Shown: positions 31,871 to 42,612 of the stretch, piece after piece
How the letters are laid out: each line of letters begins with the position of its first letter
How positions within the stretch are numbered: the first letter of the stretch is position 1
Assembly: GCF_902806685.2 (NCBI RefSeq)
Contig: NC_048538.1
Location: 2,356,001-2,420,000 of the forward strand
DNA: 64,000 bases
DNA from: Maniola hyperantus
Lineage: Eukaryota; Arthropoda; Insecta; Lepidoptera; Nymphalidae
Direction of reading: 5' to 3'
Made by a program: the position numbers and the translations under genes
Notes under the pieces: model-generated
What the model was told of the DNA's origin: nothing
Seen by the model: the letters and a program-made list of their open reading frames with translations, nothing else
The model's database searches: none

Positions 31871-31904
31871 CATCCCTATTCATACAAAGGAACTTATTGA
31901 TTTT

Positions 31905-32016
31905 CCTGCATAAAAAAGTAGCCGTGTTTTAGGATTTATGCTAATCTCGTCAAGATCAGTTCAACGGGTCAGCCATGAAAAAATAATGACAGACAGACAC
32001 ACTTTCGCATTACAAT
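31905..32016 (-). mobile_element. Helitron-like fragment, CTGTCTG type
   Basis: Reverse strand: AATGCGAAAGTGTGTCTGTC, TGGCTGACCCGTTGAACTGA, then loss of the 3' end. Confidence 0.55.
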
Positions 32017-32042
32017 TTACAATCAACACTTCCATACTATGG

Positions 32043-32344
32043 ACAGTATGGATATACCAACACTATAAATGCGCAAGTAGGTATGTCTGTTTGTCTGTCT
32101 GTCTGTGTGTATGCTAGCTTTTCACGGCCTTCTTGTTCTTCAATCTGGGCTGGTTTCCGTATTTAAACGTTTCCGTCTGTTGTGCGTTTTCACGGCCCAT
32201 CCGTTTACCAACTTTTAATGAAATTTGGTACAGGGCATCCCAGGGAAGGACATAGACTCATTTTGTCCCGGAAAATCAAAGTTCCCACGGGATTTTTAGA
32301 AAAACAAAACTTACGCGGACGTAGTCGCGGGCATCATCTAGTAG
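32043..32344 (+). mobile_element. Helitron-like element, CTGTCTG type, with internal duplication
   Basis: CACTATAAATGCGCAAGTAG, (TGTC)n, GCTAGCTTTTCACGGCC at 32113, then about 45 unrelated bases and a repeated TTTTCACGGCCCATCCG at 32189. Ends TACGCGGACGTAGTCGCGGG and CATCATCTAGT. Confidence 0.7.
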
Positions 32345-32777
32345 TAGAATAAAGAGTTAAGCTCAATATCTGACTAATGTTTCAAATTAGGACTGATTCC
32401 GAATAAACCTCAACGTATGGTAGCCTTAAACTCTAAGGCGTGGGATACATTGTTCAAGTAGGTGTGACGGATTCCAGCCCATTACCAGTTCTGTGGGGTA
32501 ACGATGATTACCTTATAATCACAGGTTCCTGCCGTTTCTCACCCGCAGTGTATAAACCCCTTGGAACCCGTTTGGCGGGTTTAGAAAGGGAAGGATGTTG
32601 TGTGCTATCGATTAGAAAAGGACAAATGAGGGAAGGATCAAAGATCTATCCGAGTACAGGTTACCGACGTCAGACGTGTATTACGAAGATTGAATTCATG
32701 TTTCAATGGCTTGGGACATGCGATATTTATCATACTTTTACATATAGCTGCTAAATGTGTCTGAGTTCATTGACGTA
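32345..32777. other. unassigned region with 104-codon ORF
   Basis: A plus-strand ORF (32440-32754) starts MGYIVQVGVTDSSPLPVLWG. I recognise no domain. It stops just before a SINE. Likely not a gene. Confidence 0.25.
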
Positions 32778-32943
32778 GAGCCTCAATAGCTCAACGGTTA
32801 GAGGAGCGGACTGAAATCCGAAAGTCACCGGTTCAAACCCCACCCGTAGCACTATTGTCGTACCTACTCCTAGCACAAGCTTGACGCTTAGTTGGAAGGG
32901 AAGGAAATATTAGTCATCATTGGCTAATATTCTTTGTTTTTAA
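32778..32943 (+). mobile_element. tRNA-derived SINE, family 1
   Basis: Head GAGCCTCAATAGCTCAACGG (one A-box base lost), B box GGTTCAAACCC, tail GGCTAATATTCTTTG without a clean poly-A. Confidence 0.85.
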
Positions 32944-33165
32944 ATATTGGGTAGATATTGAAATGTCTTTTTGAAGAATATGATAACAATAACAAGTCAA
33001 AAAGAATAAGAAAAGAAATGAACTTGTGTATAAGAATTTCACCTGTCGTATCGTAACACATCTACTTATGGTATGTACAAAAGGTTAATTCTTTTAAATA
33101 AGTAAAACATTAAAAACCTTTTAACTGAAATGAAGTGTCTTGTGCTTGTTCACATTTTGGATTAT

Positions 33166-33368
33166 TTTTAGGGTTCCGTATCTCAAAAGGAAAAAGGAAC
33201 CCTTATAGGATTACTTTATTGTCTGTCTGTCGTGTCTGTAAAAAATCTATATGGTACTTCCCGTTGACCTAGAGTTATGAAATTTGGCAGGTAGGTAGGT
33301 CTTATAGCACACATTCGGGGAAAAATCCGAAAACCGTAAATTTGTGGTTACATCACGAAAAAAATATG
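33166..33368 (-). mobile_element. GGGTTCCGT-hairpin repeat (family B), partial
   Basis: Only the hairpin end and about 200 bp remain; it is broken at a 14-bp perfect hairpin (33369-33406) where a Helitron-like end begins. Confidence 0.7.
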
Positions 33369-33406
33369 TGTTGTACTAGCTTACGCTACTACAAGCTAGT
33401 ACAACA
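33369..33406. repeat. 14-bp perfect hairpin with CTAGT in both arms
   Basis: TGTTGTACTAGCTT (33369-33382) and AAGCTAGTACAACA (33393-33406) around ACGCTACTAC. Each arm carries the Helitron end sequence (ACTAG / CTAGT). Confidence 0.8.
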
Positions 33407-33598
33407 TAACACTACACAAATTTCAAACCCCTATTTCACCCCATTTAGGGGTTGAATTTTCAAAAATCCTTTCTTATCGGACGTCTACATCATAAATAGC
33501 TATCTGCCTGCAATTTTCAGCCCGATCGGTCCAGTAGTTTGAGCTGTGCGTTGATAGATCAGTCAGTCTGTCAGTCTCCTTTTCCTTTTATATTAAAG
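33407..33598 (-). mobile_element. Helitron-like element, GACTGACTGATC type
   Basis: Minus strand: TAAAAGGAAAAGGAGACTGA, CACAGCTCAAACTACTGGAC, GGATTTTTGAAAATTCAACC. The 3' hairpin is replaced by the small palindrome above. Confidence 0.65.
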
Positions 33599-33820
33599 AC
33601 TAGCTGATGCCCGCGACTTTTTAATTTTTTTTTTAAAATTTTTAAAAATCCCGTGGGAACTCTTTGATTTTCCGGGATAAAAAGTAGCCTATGTCACTCT
33701 CCAGGTCTTTATCTGTACCCATACAAAAAATCACGTCAATCCGTTGCACCGTTGCGACGTGATTGAAGGATAAACCAACAAACCAACAAACAAACAAACT
33801 TTCGTATTTATATAAGGGTA
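33599..33820 (-). mobile_element. Helitron-like element, TTTGTTTGTTGG type
   Basis: ACTAGCTGATGCCCGCGACT at the left (3' end on minus), with the hairpin worn by a T-rich stretch; TGATTTTCCGGGATAAAAAG and CAATCCGTTGCACCGTTGCG inside. It abuts the previous element end to start. Confidence 0.7.
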
Positions 33821-33822
33821 CG

Positions 33823-34375
33823 GATTTACAACATTTAAACAATTTACTACTATTATTTTTGCTTTTATTTTTCGAACCGATTTTAAAGCAAATCCCGTAG
33901 ATACTCATATCGCTGCCGAACCTAGATAGTGGAGCCGTACCATAAAAGCAGACAAGACAGGGGTCGCTGCCATTAATGCTCTAAATAGAGAACACACGAG
34001 CGGGAATTTTAATGGTCTCGAGTGAACTATGCAGCCACGGCGAGAGTTTTTCTGAAGCCATTTCGACATTCCGGTCTGTACCAGCCTTTAAATTGTTGTC
34101 CCATTATAAATTGCGGCGAAAAAATGCGCGCGGGATGATTGTTTATTAAAATAGTACGTGCCATTCGTTTACAATGTACACAATCGATTATATACTAGTT
34201 GTGGGTCGCGACTTGGGCAATGGAGAAAATGTTTTTAATATGGTTTCACTTTTGTTTATAAAAGTTGCGGTAATGCAAGGTCGCATAAAATTGTTTGACA
34301 CATTGACGGCCGAATTTTATATTCTATATCCTATCTGTAATCAGGCGATAAGTAAGATATAGTCCGTATAAAATG
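33823..34375. other. no recognisable feature
   Basis: No supported gene; short ORFs only. Confidence 0.4.
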
Positions 34376-34377
34376 AA

Positions 34378-34510
34378 TTCTCACGCGCCATTTTAAATCT
34401 ACCTGTAAACTGTAATTTCAAAACTACGGTTCATTTTTTAAAATTAGGACTAAAATAGTAATTTTTGACATGATATTTGACATATAAAGATAAAATGGCG
34501 CGTGAGAGAA
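34378..34510. mobile_element. small MITE, CTCACGCGCCATTTTA termini
   Basis: TTCTCACGCGCCATTTTA (34378-34395) is mirrored by TAAAATGGCGCGTGAGAGAA (34491-34510). About 133 bp, non-coding. Confidence 0.7.
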
Positions 34511-34535
34511 CTCATTGTTTAACGCATTATACTTA

Positions 34536-34664
34536 CAGTGGGACAAGGCTCTCTTGGCACTTGAATAACATTGACAGGGGGCGCTGTTGGAGAACAGAGG
34601 TTTAGAATATTCGGCAACGTTAGTTCCGATTTTCGTCACGCGCCAAGATAGCCTTGTCGCACTG
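34536..34664. mobile_element. small MITE, CAGTGSGACAAGGCT termini
   Basis: CAGTGGGACAAGGCTCTCTT (34536-) is mirrored by AAGATAGCCTTGTCGCACTG (-34664). About 129 bp, non-coding. Confidence 0.7.
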
Positions 34665-34870
34665 ATGCAACGTTATTATTTAAAAAACATGTATGGTCAT
34701 GTTTTGATAAATAAAAATGTCGCTAAATAACTTACAGGCATACTAGGAATAGATTGGTTATTAATTTCGGCTGTAAGTCCAGTTCCAGTTTCAAGCTATT
34801 CTAGAACATTTTTAAAGCAAGCAGGAAATCGAGCAATTTGTCAATTGAGTAGGTTTATTTTAATGTAGAT
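34665..34870. other. no recognisable feature
   Basis: Nothing recognised. Confidence 0.4.
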
Positions 34871-34882
34871 AACGGGTACATA

Positions 34883-35151
34883 GCCCAAACTATTAGCAAG
34901 CTGAAGTAGCAGTGGACAGGTCATGCCTGTCGTAGAGGCGATGGCCGTTGGAGCCGGAAAGTCCTTGAGTGGAGACCGCGTTTAAGCAAGCGTAGTGTGG
35001 GACGCCCTCCAGCACGATGGACCGACGATATAAAGAGGCTGGCGGGAAGTGGCTGGATGAGGAAGGCTGAGGACCGGGTGTGGTGGCGCTCTTTAGGGAA
35101 GGCCTATGTCCAACAGTGGACGTCCACAGGCTGATGATGATGATGATGATG
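34883..35151 (+). mobile_element. 5'-truncated RTE LINE with 12-bp TSD
   Basis: Frame from 34883 to the TGA at 35132 encodes RGDGRWSRKVLEWRPRLSKR, SVGRPPARWTDDIKRLAGSG and EDRVWWRSLGKAYVQQWTST, the RTE C-terminus, with one early in-frame TAG. A (GAT)n tail follows. AACGGGTACATA stands at 34871-34882 and 35152-35163, a clean target-site duplication. Only the last 83 codons were inserted, as is usual for 5'-truncated LINEs. Confidence 0.9.
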
Positions 35152-35276
35152 AACGGGTACATATCATGATTAATTTGACGTTGATTAAGGTGACGTTTTG
35201 AGTGTATTTTGCCGGGCAGCTCGTGATATTCCAGCGAAAAGAACAAGAAAGAGGGTAGTTCGCTACTGCTCGCAAC

Positions 35277-35296
35277 TTCGAACTTCGAAGTTCGAA
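35277..35296. repeat. 20-bp perfect palindrome
   Basis: TTCGAACTTCGAAGTTCGAA. It lies just upstream of a copy of the AATTGGGTTGAAATATCG repeat. Confidence 0.9.
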
Positions 35297-35324
35297 CTTC
35301 ATCTCTCGCAGCACCGCAGTACCG

Positions 35325-35450
35325 TTGACCACGACCCGTGCAATTGGGTTGAAATATCGACAAATAAAAACATCAAATAATTAATCGTGGTACATTTACA
35401 TTATTACACCGTTATTTACATTAAAAATAAGCTTAAAATCATTGAGTAGG
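35325..35450 (+). repeat. AATTGGGTTGAAATATCG dispersed repeat
   Basis: ACGACCCGTGCAATTGGGTT, GAAATATCGACAAATAAAAA, and ATAAGCTTAAAATCATTGAG match 11308-11412. Confidence 0.6.
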
Positions 35451-35476
35451 TTTTTTCGGGTCAGCAAAGAAGTCAA

Positions 35477-35785
35477 GGAGCTGTGATAGCCTAGTGGTTA
35501 GGACGTCCGCCTTCTAATCGGAGGTCGGGGGTTCGATCCCGGGCACGCACCTCTAACTTTTCGGAGTTATGTGCGTTTTAAGTAATTAAATATCACTTGC
35601 TTTAACGGTGAAGGAAAACATCGTGAGGAAACCTGCATGCCTGAAAGTTCTCCATAATGTTCTCAAAGGTGTGTCAAGTCTACCAATCCGCACATAGCCA
35701 GCGTGGTAGACTAATGGCCAAACCCTTCTCACTCTGAGAGGAGATCCGTGCTCTGTAGTGAGCCGGCGATGGGTTGATCATGATG
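35477..35785 (+). mobile_element. tRNA-derived SINE, family 2, with 11-bp TSD (reference copy)
   Basis: Head CTGTGATAGCCTAGTGGTTA (A box TAGCCTAGTGG), B box GGTTCGATCCC near 35531, body TCGGAGTTATGTGCGTTTTA, CACTTGCTTTAACGGTGAAG, ends GATGGGTTGATCATGATG. AAAGAAGTCAA is duplicated at 35466-35476 and 35786-35796. The GATGATG end matches the tail of the RTE copies, suggesting RTE-driven mobilisation. Confidence 0.92.
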
Positions 35786-35796
35786 AAAGAAGTCAA

Positions 35797-37050
35797 ATAT
35801 CTCGAAACTTCTGCAGATTTACTCACGGTTGTCCTATTATCAAAAATATTTTCAAACTTTCTAACTTTCTTAATAGACAATCTCGTTAGACTTAACAAGG
35901 ACTAAAAGACGTTTAACAAACAGCCAAACCCACAAGAGTTAGTATGACATTTCGTTTTTATCTTCATCGCGTGAAACAAAGCCTGCATGACCTGTATCAA
36001 GTATGAAGTAGAATAAGGTATGACTCGTTGAGATGGTACGTGCCACCTGTTTTTTGAGACACAATACATGTTACAGCCCAAGACAGTAAAGTGTGCAATA
36101 TTAATACTGCCTATTAGTTATTTTCAGTTGTATCAATACCTTTAAACTGGAGAATCTAAAATTAGTTCTACCCTTATTACAATGTTTCCTGCAAAAAAGG
36201 GGGCATTGTATTTCGACAAGCAAATTTTAGCTAAAGATATGTGTAAAACCGAATTCACATTTAACACATTGACGACTTTGCGTCTTAGCTTTTGGGTTTA
36301 GTTACTTTCATTTCTTTTGCTCGTTAAATGCTTCTTACGTTTAACGTTACCATAACCTCACGGTACATAATTTCATTAGTTTTAATATTTCCTTGGGCAA
36401 CAAATGAACAGTGTTGTTCGTGCTCGGGCACTGGCTGCTAATAAACTGTATAACAATTCAGCTGAGTTAATTTAAGTTTTTTCTTTTAAGAACAAAAGAA
36501 ACGTCAGGAATCTCAAGATAACATGGTATCATAGAAACGGAATAAATTGACATTTTAGAACTTTATTCACAGAATCTACGTAAAGTCCACAACCCGAGCA
36601 GTATCAACAATGCACAACGTGCGAATTTGGCATGTAACATAATACATACAGTTAAAAATGCACTTTTTTGTTACCACCTCATACTGAAACGGATATTACG
36701 TTCCTTTTATTTTTGTTTATGTCTGTTCGTCATATCACGCTACTAGTATCGACAGGTTATTTATTGGACGCTTATGTGACTGGATTTATATTCTTGTTTG
36801 CGGTTTCGATCATGTTCGTTTTATGTTACATTACTTTCCTTTTTTTCTCTATCACTAAAACATTTATGTCTTTGATTTTTCTAGTGTTTGTCTGAGTATT
36901 AATTTTACAAACATAAATACCTACATATTTTCGTCCACCTAATATATGTTTATTATTAACTAAGATCTGTTTGTTATTCTGAAACTACATATTATTTGAA
37001 AAATGTCTATTATTTTCCTCCTTTGCTTCATCTTATTTTTAACCTTCATT
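35797..37050. other. no recognisable gene
   Basis: AT-rich. A hydrophobic 75-codon ORF at 36668-36895 is from a T-rich stretch and is not supported. Confidence 0.35.
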
Positions 37051-37145
37051 TTTTTTAAAGAATAGGTATTATCCAGTTTACAGTGATCAGTTTATCAGTT
37101 TATCATTCCCCTTTTCTCCTCCAACTAAGCATAAAGCTTGTAATT
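37051..37145 (-). mobile_element. SINE family 1 tail fragment
   Basis: TTTTTTTTAAAGAATA, then ATTCCCCTTTTCTCCTCCAA and CTAAGCATAAAGCTTGTAA match the 3' half of the SINE in reverse. Confidence 0.6.
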
Positions 37146-37371
37146 CACTAATTTACCTACCTATATTTACAAGAAAAAAATTATGATATAACTCGATAAC
37201 ATTAAGATTATTAAAAAAGAAATGGAGAATATTTCCATAGTTCTCTGTTTGGTTTAAACTTTTCTAAATGATCGTAAATGCAAGCTCAAAAACTAATAAG
37301 AAGAACAAGATTTACCTACTATGAAAAATACAAAAGCTAATTCATCACTAAGAAAAAAACAACAGGAAGGA

Positions 37372-37796
37372 AAAAAACTAGCCAAGTGCGAGTCAGGCTC
37401 GCGCAATGAGGGTTCCGTACTACAGTCATATTTTTTCGACATTTTGCAGGATAGTTCAAAAACTATGATACATAAAAATAAATAAAAATCTGTTTTAGAA
37501 TGCACAGGTGAAGACCTTTCATATGATACCCCACTTGATATAGTTATCTTACTTAGTAAATTGAAAATACCTACTAATTATTATTAGTTCATGACCACAA
37601 TATAATTTTTGTGTGATGTAACCACAAATTCACGGTTTTCAGATTTTTCCCCAAATGTCAGCTATAAGATCTACCTACCTGCCACGATTCTAGGTCAACG
37701 GGAAGTACCCTGTAGGTTTCTTGACAGACAGACAGACAACAAAGTGACCCTATAAGGGTTCCGTTTTTCCTTTTGAGGTACGGAACTCTAAAAAGG
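37372..37796 (+). mobile_element. GGGTTCCGT-hairpin repeat (family B), copy 3
   Basis: Full copy with a short CAGA tract and hairpin GGGTTCCGTTTTTCCTTTTG / ACGGAACTC. Confidence 0.75.
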
Positions 37797-38360
37797 AAAA
37801 GTCACAACAATAGGTAGAGTTGAAGAAGTTGCTCAATAAAGTTTAGTTCAAATCTAGGTTAAATCATAATTCAATAGCAATTCTTAAATAGATGCACTTA
37901 AATAGATACTGAGCACTTGCTTGGTAAAGTAACTTTCATGATTTAATACCATATACGCAAAACAGCTGAGACTGACGGTTAGACAACCGAAACACACCTT
38001 TACGGCTACAAATACCTTTTTTGTGCGGATCCCTAAAAGGCTTTTCTCTATACGGCCAATAGTTTAGGTCCCTATTTAGCAGCAACTGACCGCATTAAAT
38101 GCCTTTCGATATATGAAAAACTATCAGGAATGTTGAGGTCAGGAAACGTGAGGTCAAAGCTTATTTCATTATTTATAACACCTATATACTCAATAGAGAT
38201 ATTAGGTTGGTTCACAGAATTCAAATTAGCCATAGAAGAGTTAAAGGAGCGTTGCTACCACGCAGATGTGTAGTTGCCCATCAATGCGCAATATTGTAAA
38301 AAAAGAAGTATTTGTATAGCGTTACAGTTTAATATGTACAGAAGGAACCCGGCAGTAGAT
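37797..38360. other. no recognisable feature
   Basis: Nothing recognised. Confidence 0.4.
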
Positions 38361-38365
38361 ATTAC

Positions 38366-38488
38366 ACATCGAGCTTTAGACAGAGATAATCAGCAGCTTC
38401 GGCTTGATCGAGCGTCTTTTGACTTGTCAACAGAGATGATGCTCTACGAAGTCAAAGCTCTGATAATCTTTTTCTAAAGCTCGATGTT
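38366..38488. mobile_element. small MITE, ATCGAGCTTTAGA termini
   Basis: ACATCGAGCTTTAGACAGAG at the left and CTTTTTCTAAAGCTCGATGT at the right; internal GACTTGTCAACAGAGATGAT and GCTCTACGAAGTCAAAGCTC. Related to the CAGTACGCGGC MITE (8982). Confidence 0.65.
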
Positions 38489-38572
38489 TAATATTTACTG
38501 ACTACTGTAGGTAAGTTTCTTTGGATGCCAGAAGTATGATATGTATTTCTAATTTTAGTTTTGTTATGTGTT

Positions 38573-38640
38573 GCACAAAATGGACGATTTTCTTTTATAC
38601 CGAGACAGGTGCTCGGTATAAAAGAAAGCAGATCCATTTC
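38573..38640. repeat. long hairpin, pre-miRNA-like shape
   Basis: TTCTTTTATACCGAG (38590-38604) pairs perfectly with CTCGGTATAAAAGAA (38612-38626) around ACAGGTG, and AAATGGA / TCCATTT pair further out after a small internal loop. About 65 bases in all. No transposon termini are seen around it. Confidence 0.7.
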
Positions 38641-38915
38641 TATTTTTTATTTAGAGTTCTGTGGATTACACGTACAAGCGTAAAGTTTCATAATTACTAA
38701 AGAAACTAAAAAATAAGTGCATAGGATATAAAAAAATACCAGAAAGGCAGTCTAAGTTGTTGTTATTTCTTACTTTTGAAAGGCAGCAATCTACCGAATG
38801 GCATTGGCAAAAAACTTAATAACTACTTAAATCGCATTTGTTGGTTCAATTATGTTTCAAATCCATTAAAGTTTCTAGGTAAAAAATAAAACCACAAATA
38901 GAATAAATCGAAATC

Positions 38916-39124
38916 TAAAGGAAAAGGTGACTGACTGACTGACTGATCTATCAACGCACAGCTCAAACTACTCGACGGATCGGGCTGAAATTTGGCATGC
39001 AGATAGGTATTATGACGTAGGCATCCGCTAAGAAAGGATTTTTGAAAATTCAACTCCCAATGGGGTGAAATAAGGGTTTGAAATTTGTGTTGTCCACGCG
39101 GACGAAGACGCGAGCATAAGGTAG
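38916..39124 (+). mobile_element. Helitron-like element, GACTGACTGATC type
   Basis: TAAAGGAAAAGGTGACTGAC, CACAGCTCAAACTACTCGAC, hairpin CGCGGACGAAGACGCGAGCA and end AAGGTAGT (CTAG lost). Confidence 0.7.
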
Positions 39125-39132
39125 TCAAAATT

Positions 39133-39275
39133 TAACCAGCACCTCGATTACAATCTGCTGAATTTGTGCGATTCTTGTTGCAACAATGCATTGTAGCCAA
39201 TAGTGAGCGAGCGTCAACCAATCATGTGATTGCGATCGTGACATTTTGTAGCTGTCGTTCTCCCGCAATCGCGCA
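39133..39275 (+). repeat. third copy of the 167-bp unit
   Basis: GCGATTCTTGTTGCAACAAT, GTAGCCAATAGTGAGCGAGC, CGTGACATTTTGTAGCTGTC match 19205-19345. Confidence 0.75.
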
Positions 39276-39280
39276 GCGGG

Positions 39281-40314
39281 TTCTAAATTCGCCACAAATT
39301 CGTACTTGCCATGTACAATTAAAGACGTCAAATTGCTATCACGTATTAGGTTGGGTTGTCTGCCATACGCTGATTGTCGTCCCACAAACCTGACCCATAT
39401 GTATCGGTTGGCATAAACCTCGGCTAAATATAAACCAGAGACGAATCACCGTTGACTCATGTTGTCATCAAGCAACATGTATAGGAGTCGATATAACGAC
39501 TAACGGGGATCGATACAAAGTTCTGATTTTCGATGCGAAAGGAAATTGCGATCCAATACAAACTTAATGAGTTTCCGTGCTTTACCAATTTAAACGTGCT
39601 CTATCGATGTATGTATCAAAGTTTAACACTATGATATTCTGATTTATGGGTTTGACATAACGAGGTCCGATACATATGGTTGTGGCATACAATGAAAATT
39701 ATAAAATTACTATGACAAGATATATAATTTTTATACGAGTATGATGCATGTTAATTCTCAAGCCTGCTTCCAACAAAATATTATTGCTGAAATTTGGAAG
39801 CGACTATAAGTAATTACCGACCAAAGCAAAATTAGTTAGATTAATAATTTTATCCGAACTTAAATAAAAATGGGATTTAGAGACTTAATAGAAGATAACC
39901 ACTACATGATTCTTCAATGACATCTCCAAATGTTTTGACCCAATGATCCGGTGTTTTGCTATACTGAAATGTAACGTATATCTTCTCCCATTCGAGTGAT
40001 AAACTGCGTCGCTTTCTGCATGTGACACAAATCCAATTTGCCGCCGTTCATCAAACAGGGTTTATTTATGTACACAACAACGTTTTTATGGCCTCGTAAA
40101 AAATCCTTCGATTATTTCTCGGTCGTTAATCATCGGACAGCAAGAACCTAGTCTGACTCGACGCTGTTTATGTCCTGGTCCGATTGGCGAATAACGAGCA
40201 TCGAATACGGCTTAGCAATCATACAGTTCAGAAACTGACATACCCATAAAGCCGGCTGTACAAGCCAGTTTCTTGACTAGCCATAGAGACTCTAGACGCT
40301 TCCATCTGATTCTA
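39281..40314. other. no recognisable feature
   Basis: No supported gene or repeat in about 1 kb. Confidence 0.4.
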
Positions 40315-40485
40315 CATCATCATCGTTAGCCGGTAGATGCCCATAGGTCTCTTATAGGGCCTTTCACAATGTCACCGTTTTGCACCGCCTGAATCCAATA
40401 AGCCTAAGCCCCCTACGACTCGTTTGATGTCGTCTGTTCACCTAGTTTTTTCGTCCTAGGACTTCCAACGCTGCGCTTTCCGGTC
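40315..40485 (-). mobile_element. decayed RTE 3' end
   Basis: CATCATCATCGTTAGCCGGT, GTCTCTTATAGGGCCTTTCA, TTTTGCACCGCCTGAATCCA and AGGACTTCCAACGCTGCGCT match the reverse of the RTE end at 45723-46035. Confidence 0.65.
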
Positions 40486-40825
40486 CTAGATTATTATTAT
40501 AAGATTTTCATCTTGCTTGTCTAGCATTATATCCAGCCAATTGGCTCATCCGTGGGCTTACATTGTGCATTGTCGCCCCAGCGGATATAAGGCGTTTTTC
40601 TAGTGGTCTCTAGGTATTGATTCTTTGTCGAGCATTGTCTAGTTTATTTTTTGTCAAAAGCAGAGTTAGTGCCACTAGAGCTCCACACACTCCGTGAAAA
40701 GATCTACAGTTGGGTTGCCGTTGCACTATCTCTAGACAACTGACCCTCACTAAGGCTTTAGTTTGCAGTGTCGCTCCAGGGATACAAAGTGTTTTTAGAA
40801 GTTTCTTTTGTTTCTACGTTGAGCA

Positions 40826-40968
40826 TCACCATCATCATTATCGATCGATAGACGACCACTGCTAGACATAAGTCTCTTGTAAAGACTTCCACACGCCATG
40901 GTTTTGCGCCGCCTGAATCCTGCGGCTCCCTGTGACACGTCGCTCCACCTAGTGAGAAGTCATTCAAC
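40826..40968 (-). mobile_element. decayed RTE 3' end
   Basis: Reverse strand carries QDSGGAKPWRVEVFTRDLCL-like frame and a CATCACCATCATCATTA tail; CTTCCACACGCCATGGTTTT and GCGCCGCCTGAATCCTGCGG are the shared blocks. Confidence 0.7.
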
Positions 40969-41329
40969 GCTGAAGTCTTGTCAGAAGCAGAACCTCATCT
41001 CCAAGATACTAAATATAGACTATTAATTACAAATGCACATTTCGAGACTGTACGATAGCTAAGCTGCACCGATATTATCGACGCTAAATTGCAATCTTGG
41101 AGTATCAAAGAACCCGTTTGGAATGTTGATAAGATTAAGGTTCTAGTACTAAGTGCTATTAAGATGAGGTGCAGTAAAAGGTGCGTAGGTACTACCGACA
41201 ACTGTCTCGGCCCTTTCAAAGTTAGAAGCTCTCATGCTTTGAATTACTGATTACAGTTATTTGTTCAGGTATGGCTTTAGAATGGTGGTTCTTCTGGTAC
41301 CTTTTGCCCAATTGTTTACTCAATTTGGA

Positions 41330-41505
41330 GAAGCATCCAATTCCAACCTCCAGCATCTTGAGAGGGAATTCCAGCATCTTGAGACCCCAACATATATCGG
41401 CTCTCCAATGTGCTCGTATGTGCTCCGCCCATTGCCACAACAGTTTTGCAACTCATTGAGATATGTCGGTTGCTCTGGTTCTTCTACGGATCTGCAGTGA
41501 TTTAT
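41330..41505 (-). mobile_element. RTE coding fragment with short internal duplication
   Basis: Reverse strand gives WQWAEHIRAH-like sequence (the RTE W-WAGHIVR block) and MLEFP..MLE. TTCCAGCATCTTGAGA is duplicated at about 41344 and 41369. Confidence 0.6.
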
Positions 41506-41799
41506 TACACAGTTAAAACTTGTTTAACTTTTCCATCAGATAAAGTAACTTGTAGAGCAAGCAGCATACCTACTGTAAGCGCAAAAACTACGGACGCGGT
41601 AATGTCAATCATTAGAATTTAAGTTTACATACATGGCAAACTACTCATTAATCAAATATGTACAGATAAAAAGATCTTTAAGCTTTTTCGAGGTCGGGCT
41701 TGTTATTTACTTATCTGGTCTGTCCATCACTGTCCTAACTTAGCGACCAAACAGTACACTTGCTCAGTTTACACTCATACTCGACCGATTCCGTATCAC

Positions 41800-42090
41800 G
41801 GTTCCGTGGCCACCTTAAGGAATTTCACCCTCACCACCTGGGTGTCTGGTGCACTTCGACCGTCCGTTGTGCCAGATCTTTCTTTCCACGCACATGCCAA
41901 CTGTGAAACCAACTCCCGGTTGTTCCCACTAGATTACAACATGGGGTTATTCAAGTGGCGGATCAACAAATTCCTAAAAGGCCGGCAACGCATCGGCGGT
42001 TCCTCCGGTGCTGCAAATGTTCATGGGCGGCGGTAATCATTTAACATCAGGTGACCCGCCTGCTCGTTTGCTCGCTATCTCTATTTTAAA
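41800..42090 (+). mobile_element. CR1/Jockey-type LINE C-terminus and 3' UTR
   Basis: Encodes LTTWVSGALRPSVVPDLSFH then, past small indels, TNSRLFPLDYNMGLFKWRIN and KFLKGRQRIGGSSG. GGCGGTAATCATTTAACATC then AGGTGACCCGCCTGCTCGTT is the family 3' UTR, also seen reversed at 30640 and 48020. Confidence 0.75.
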
Positions 42091-42570
42091 AAATCAATTT
42101 TTTTTAAATTCTTCATCCGAACTTCATGCCCACGTTCTGAGTTGTGTAGTTCATAATTTATCGTAACTCAATTGTTACTTTTTTCATGTGGACGATTTAT
42201 TTCGATAATATTTAGGGTGCGGGATCATAAATCAATGGGTGCGGGTGTCGGAAATGTGACTATTGGCATAAAAATCTAAGAATTTAAAGTCGCTATCACC
42301 CTGCCGCAATTCGCACCCTATCCCACGAACCTCAGTTAACCGGTACACCAAAAAGTAGGTACATATTACTTAATTACTTACTACCAAAATATTTGATTAT
42401 TTTCACAATAGAAGTTCGCGCTCACCGCAATAACTGCACACCGTGTAATAAAAATAAATTTAACCAATTATTTTCAAGTTTCAAAACGCAACACCTAAAA
42501 ATGTTATAATGATATCACAAAATATGCACAGGATTGCGACGTTCGCAATAAACTCACACGGCATAAAAAA
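42091..42570. other. no recognisable feature
   Basis: Nothing recognised. Confidence 0.4.
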
Positions 42571-42612
42571 TTATATTGCATTTTCACGGAGATTGCGATT
42601 TGGACAACGTAA
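42571..42612 (+). repeat. 42-bp direct repeat, copy 1
   Basis: TTATATTGCATTTTCACGGA then GATTGCGATTTGGACAACGT; repeated at 43037-43078 with one difference in 42 bases. Confidence 0.85.

Noticed and set aside
35277..35296. Transcription factor binding palindrome
   Set aside because: The perfect palindrome is part of the sequence beside a dispersed repeat; no promoter context.
36668..36895. Small membrane protein
   Set aside because: The hydrophobic ORF comes from a T-rich stretch, with no homologue recognised and no flanking gene signals.
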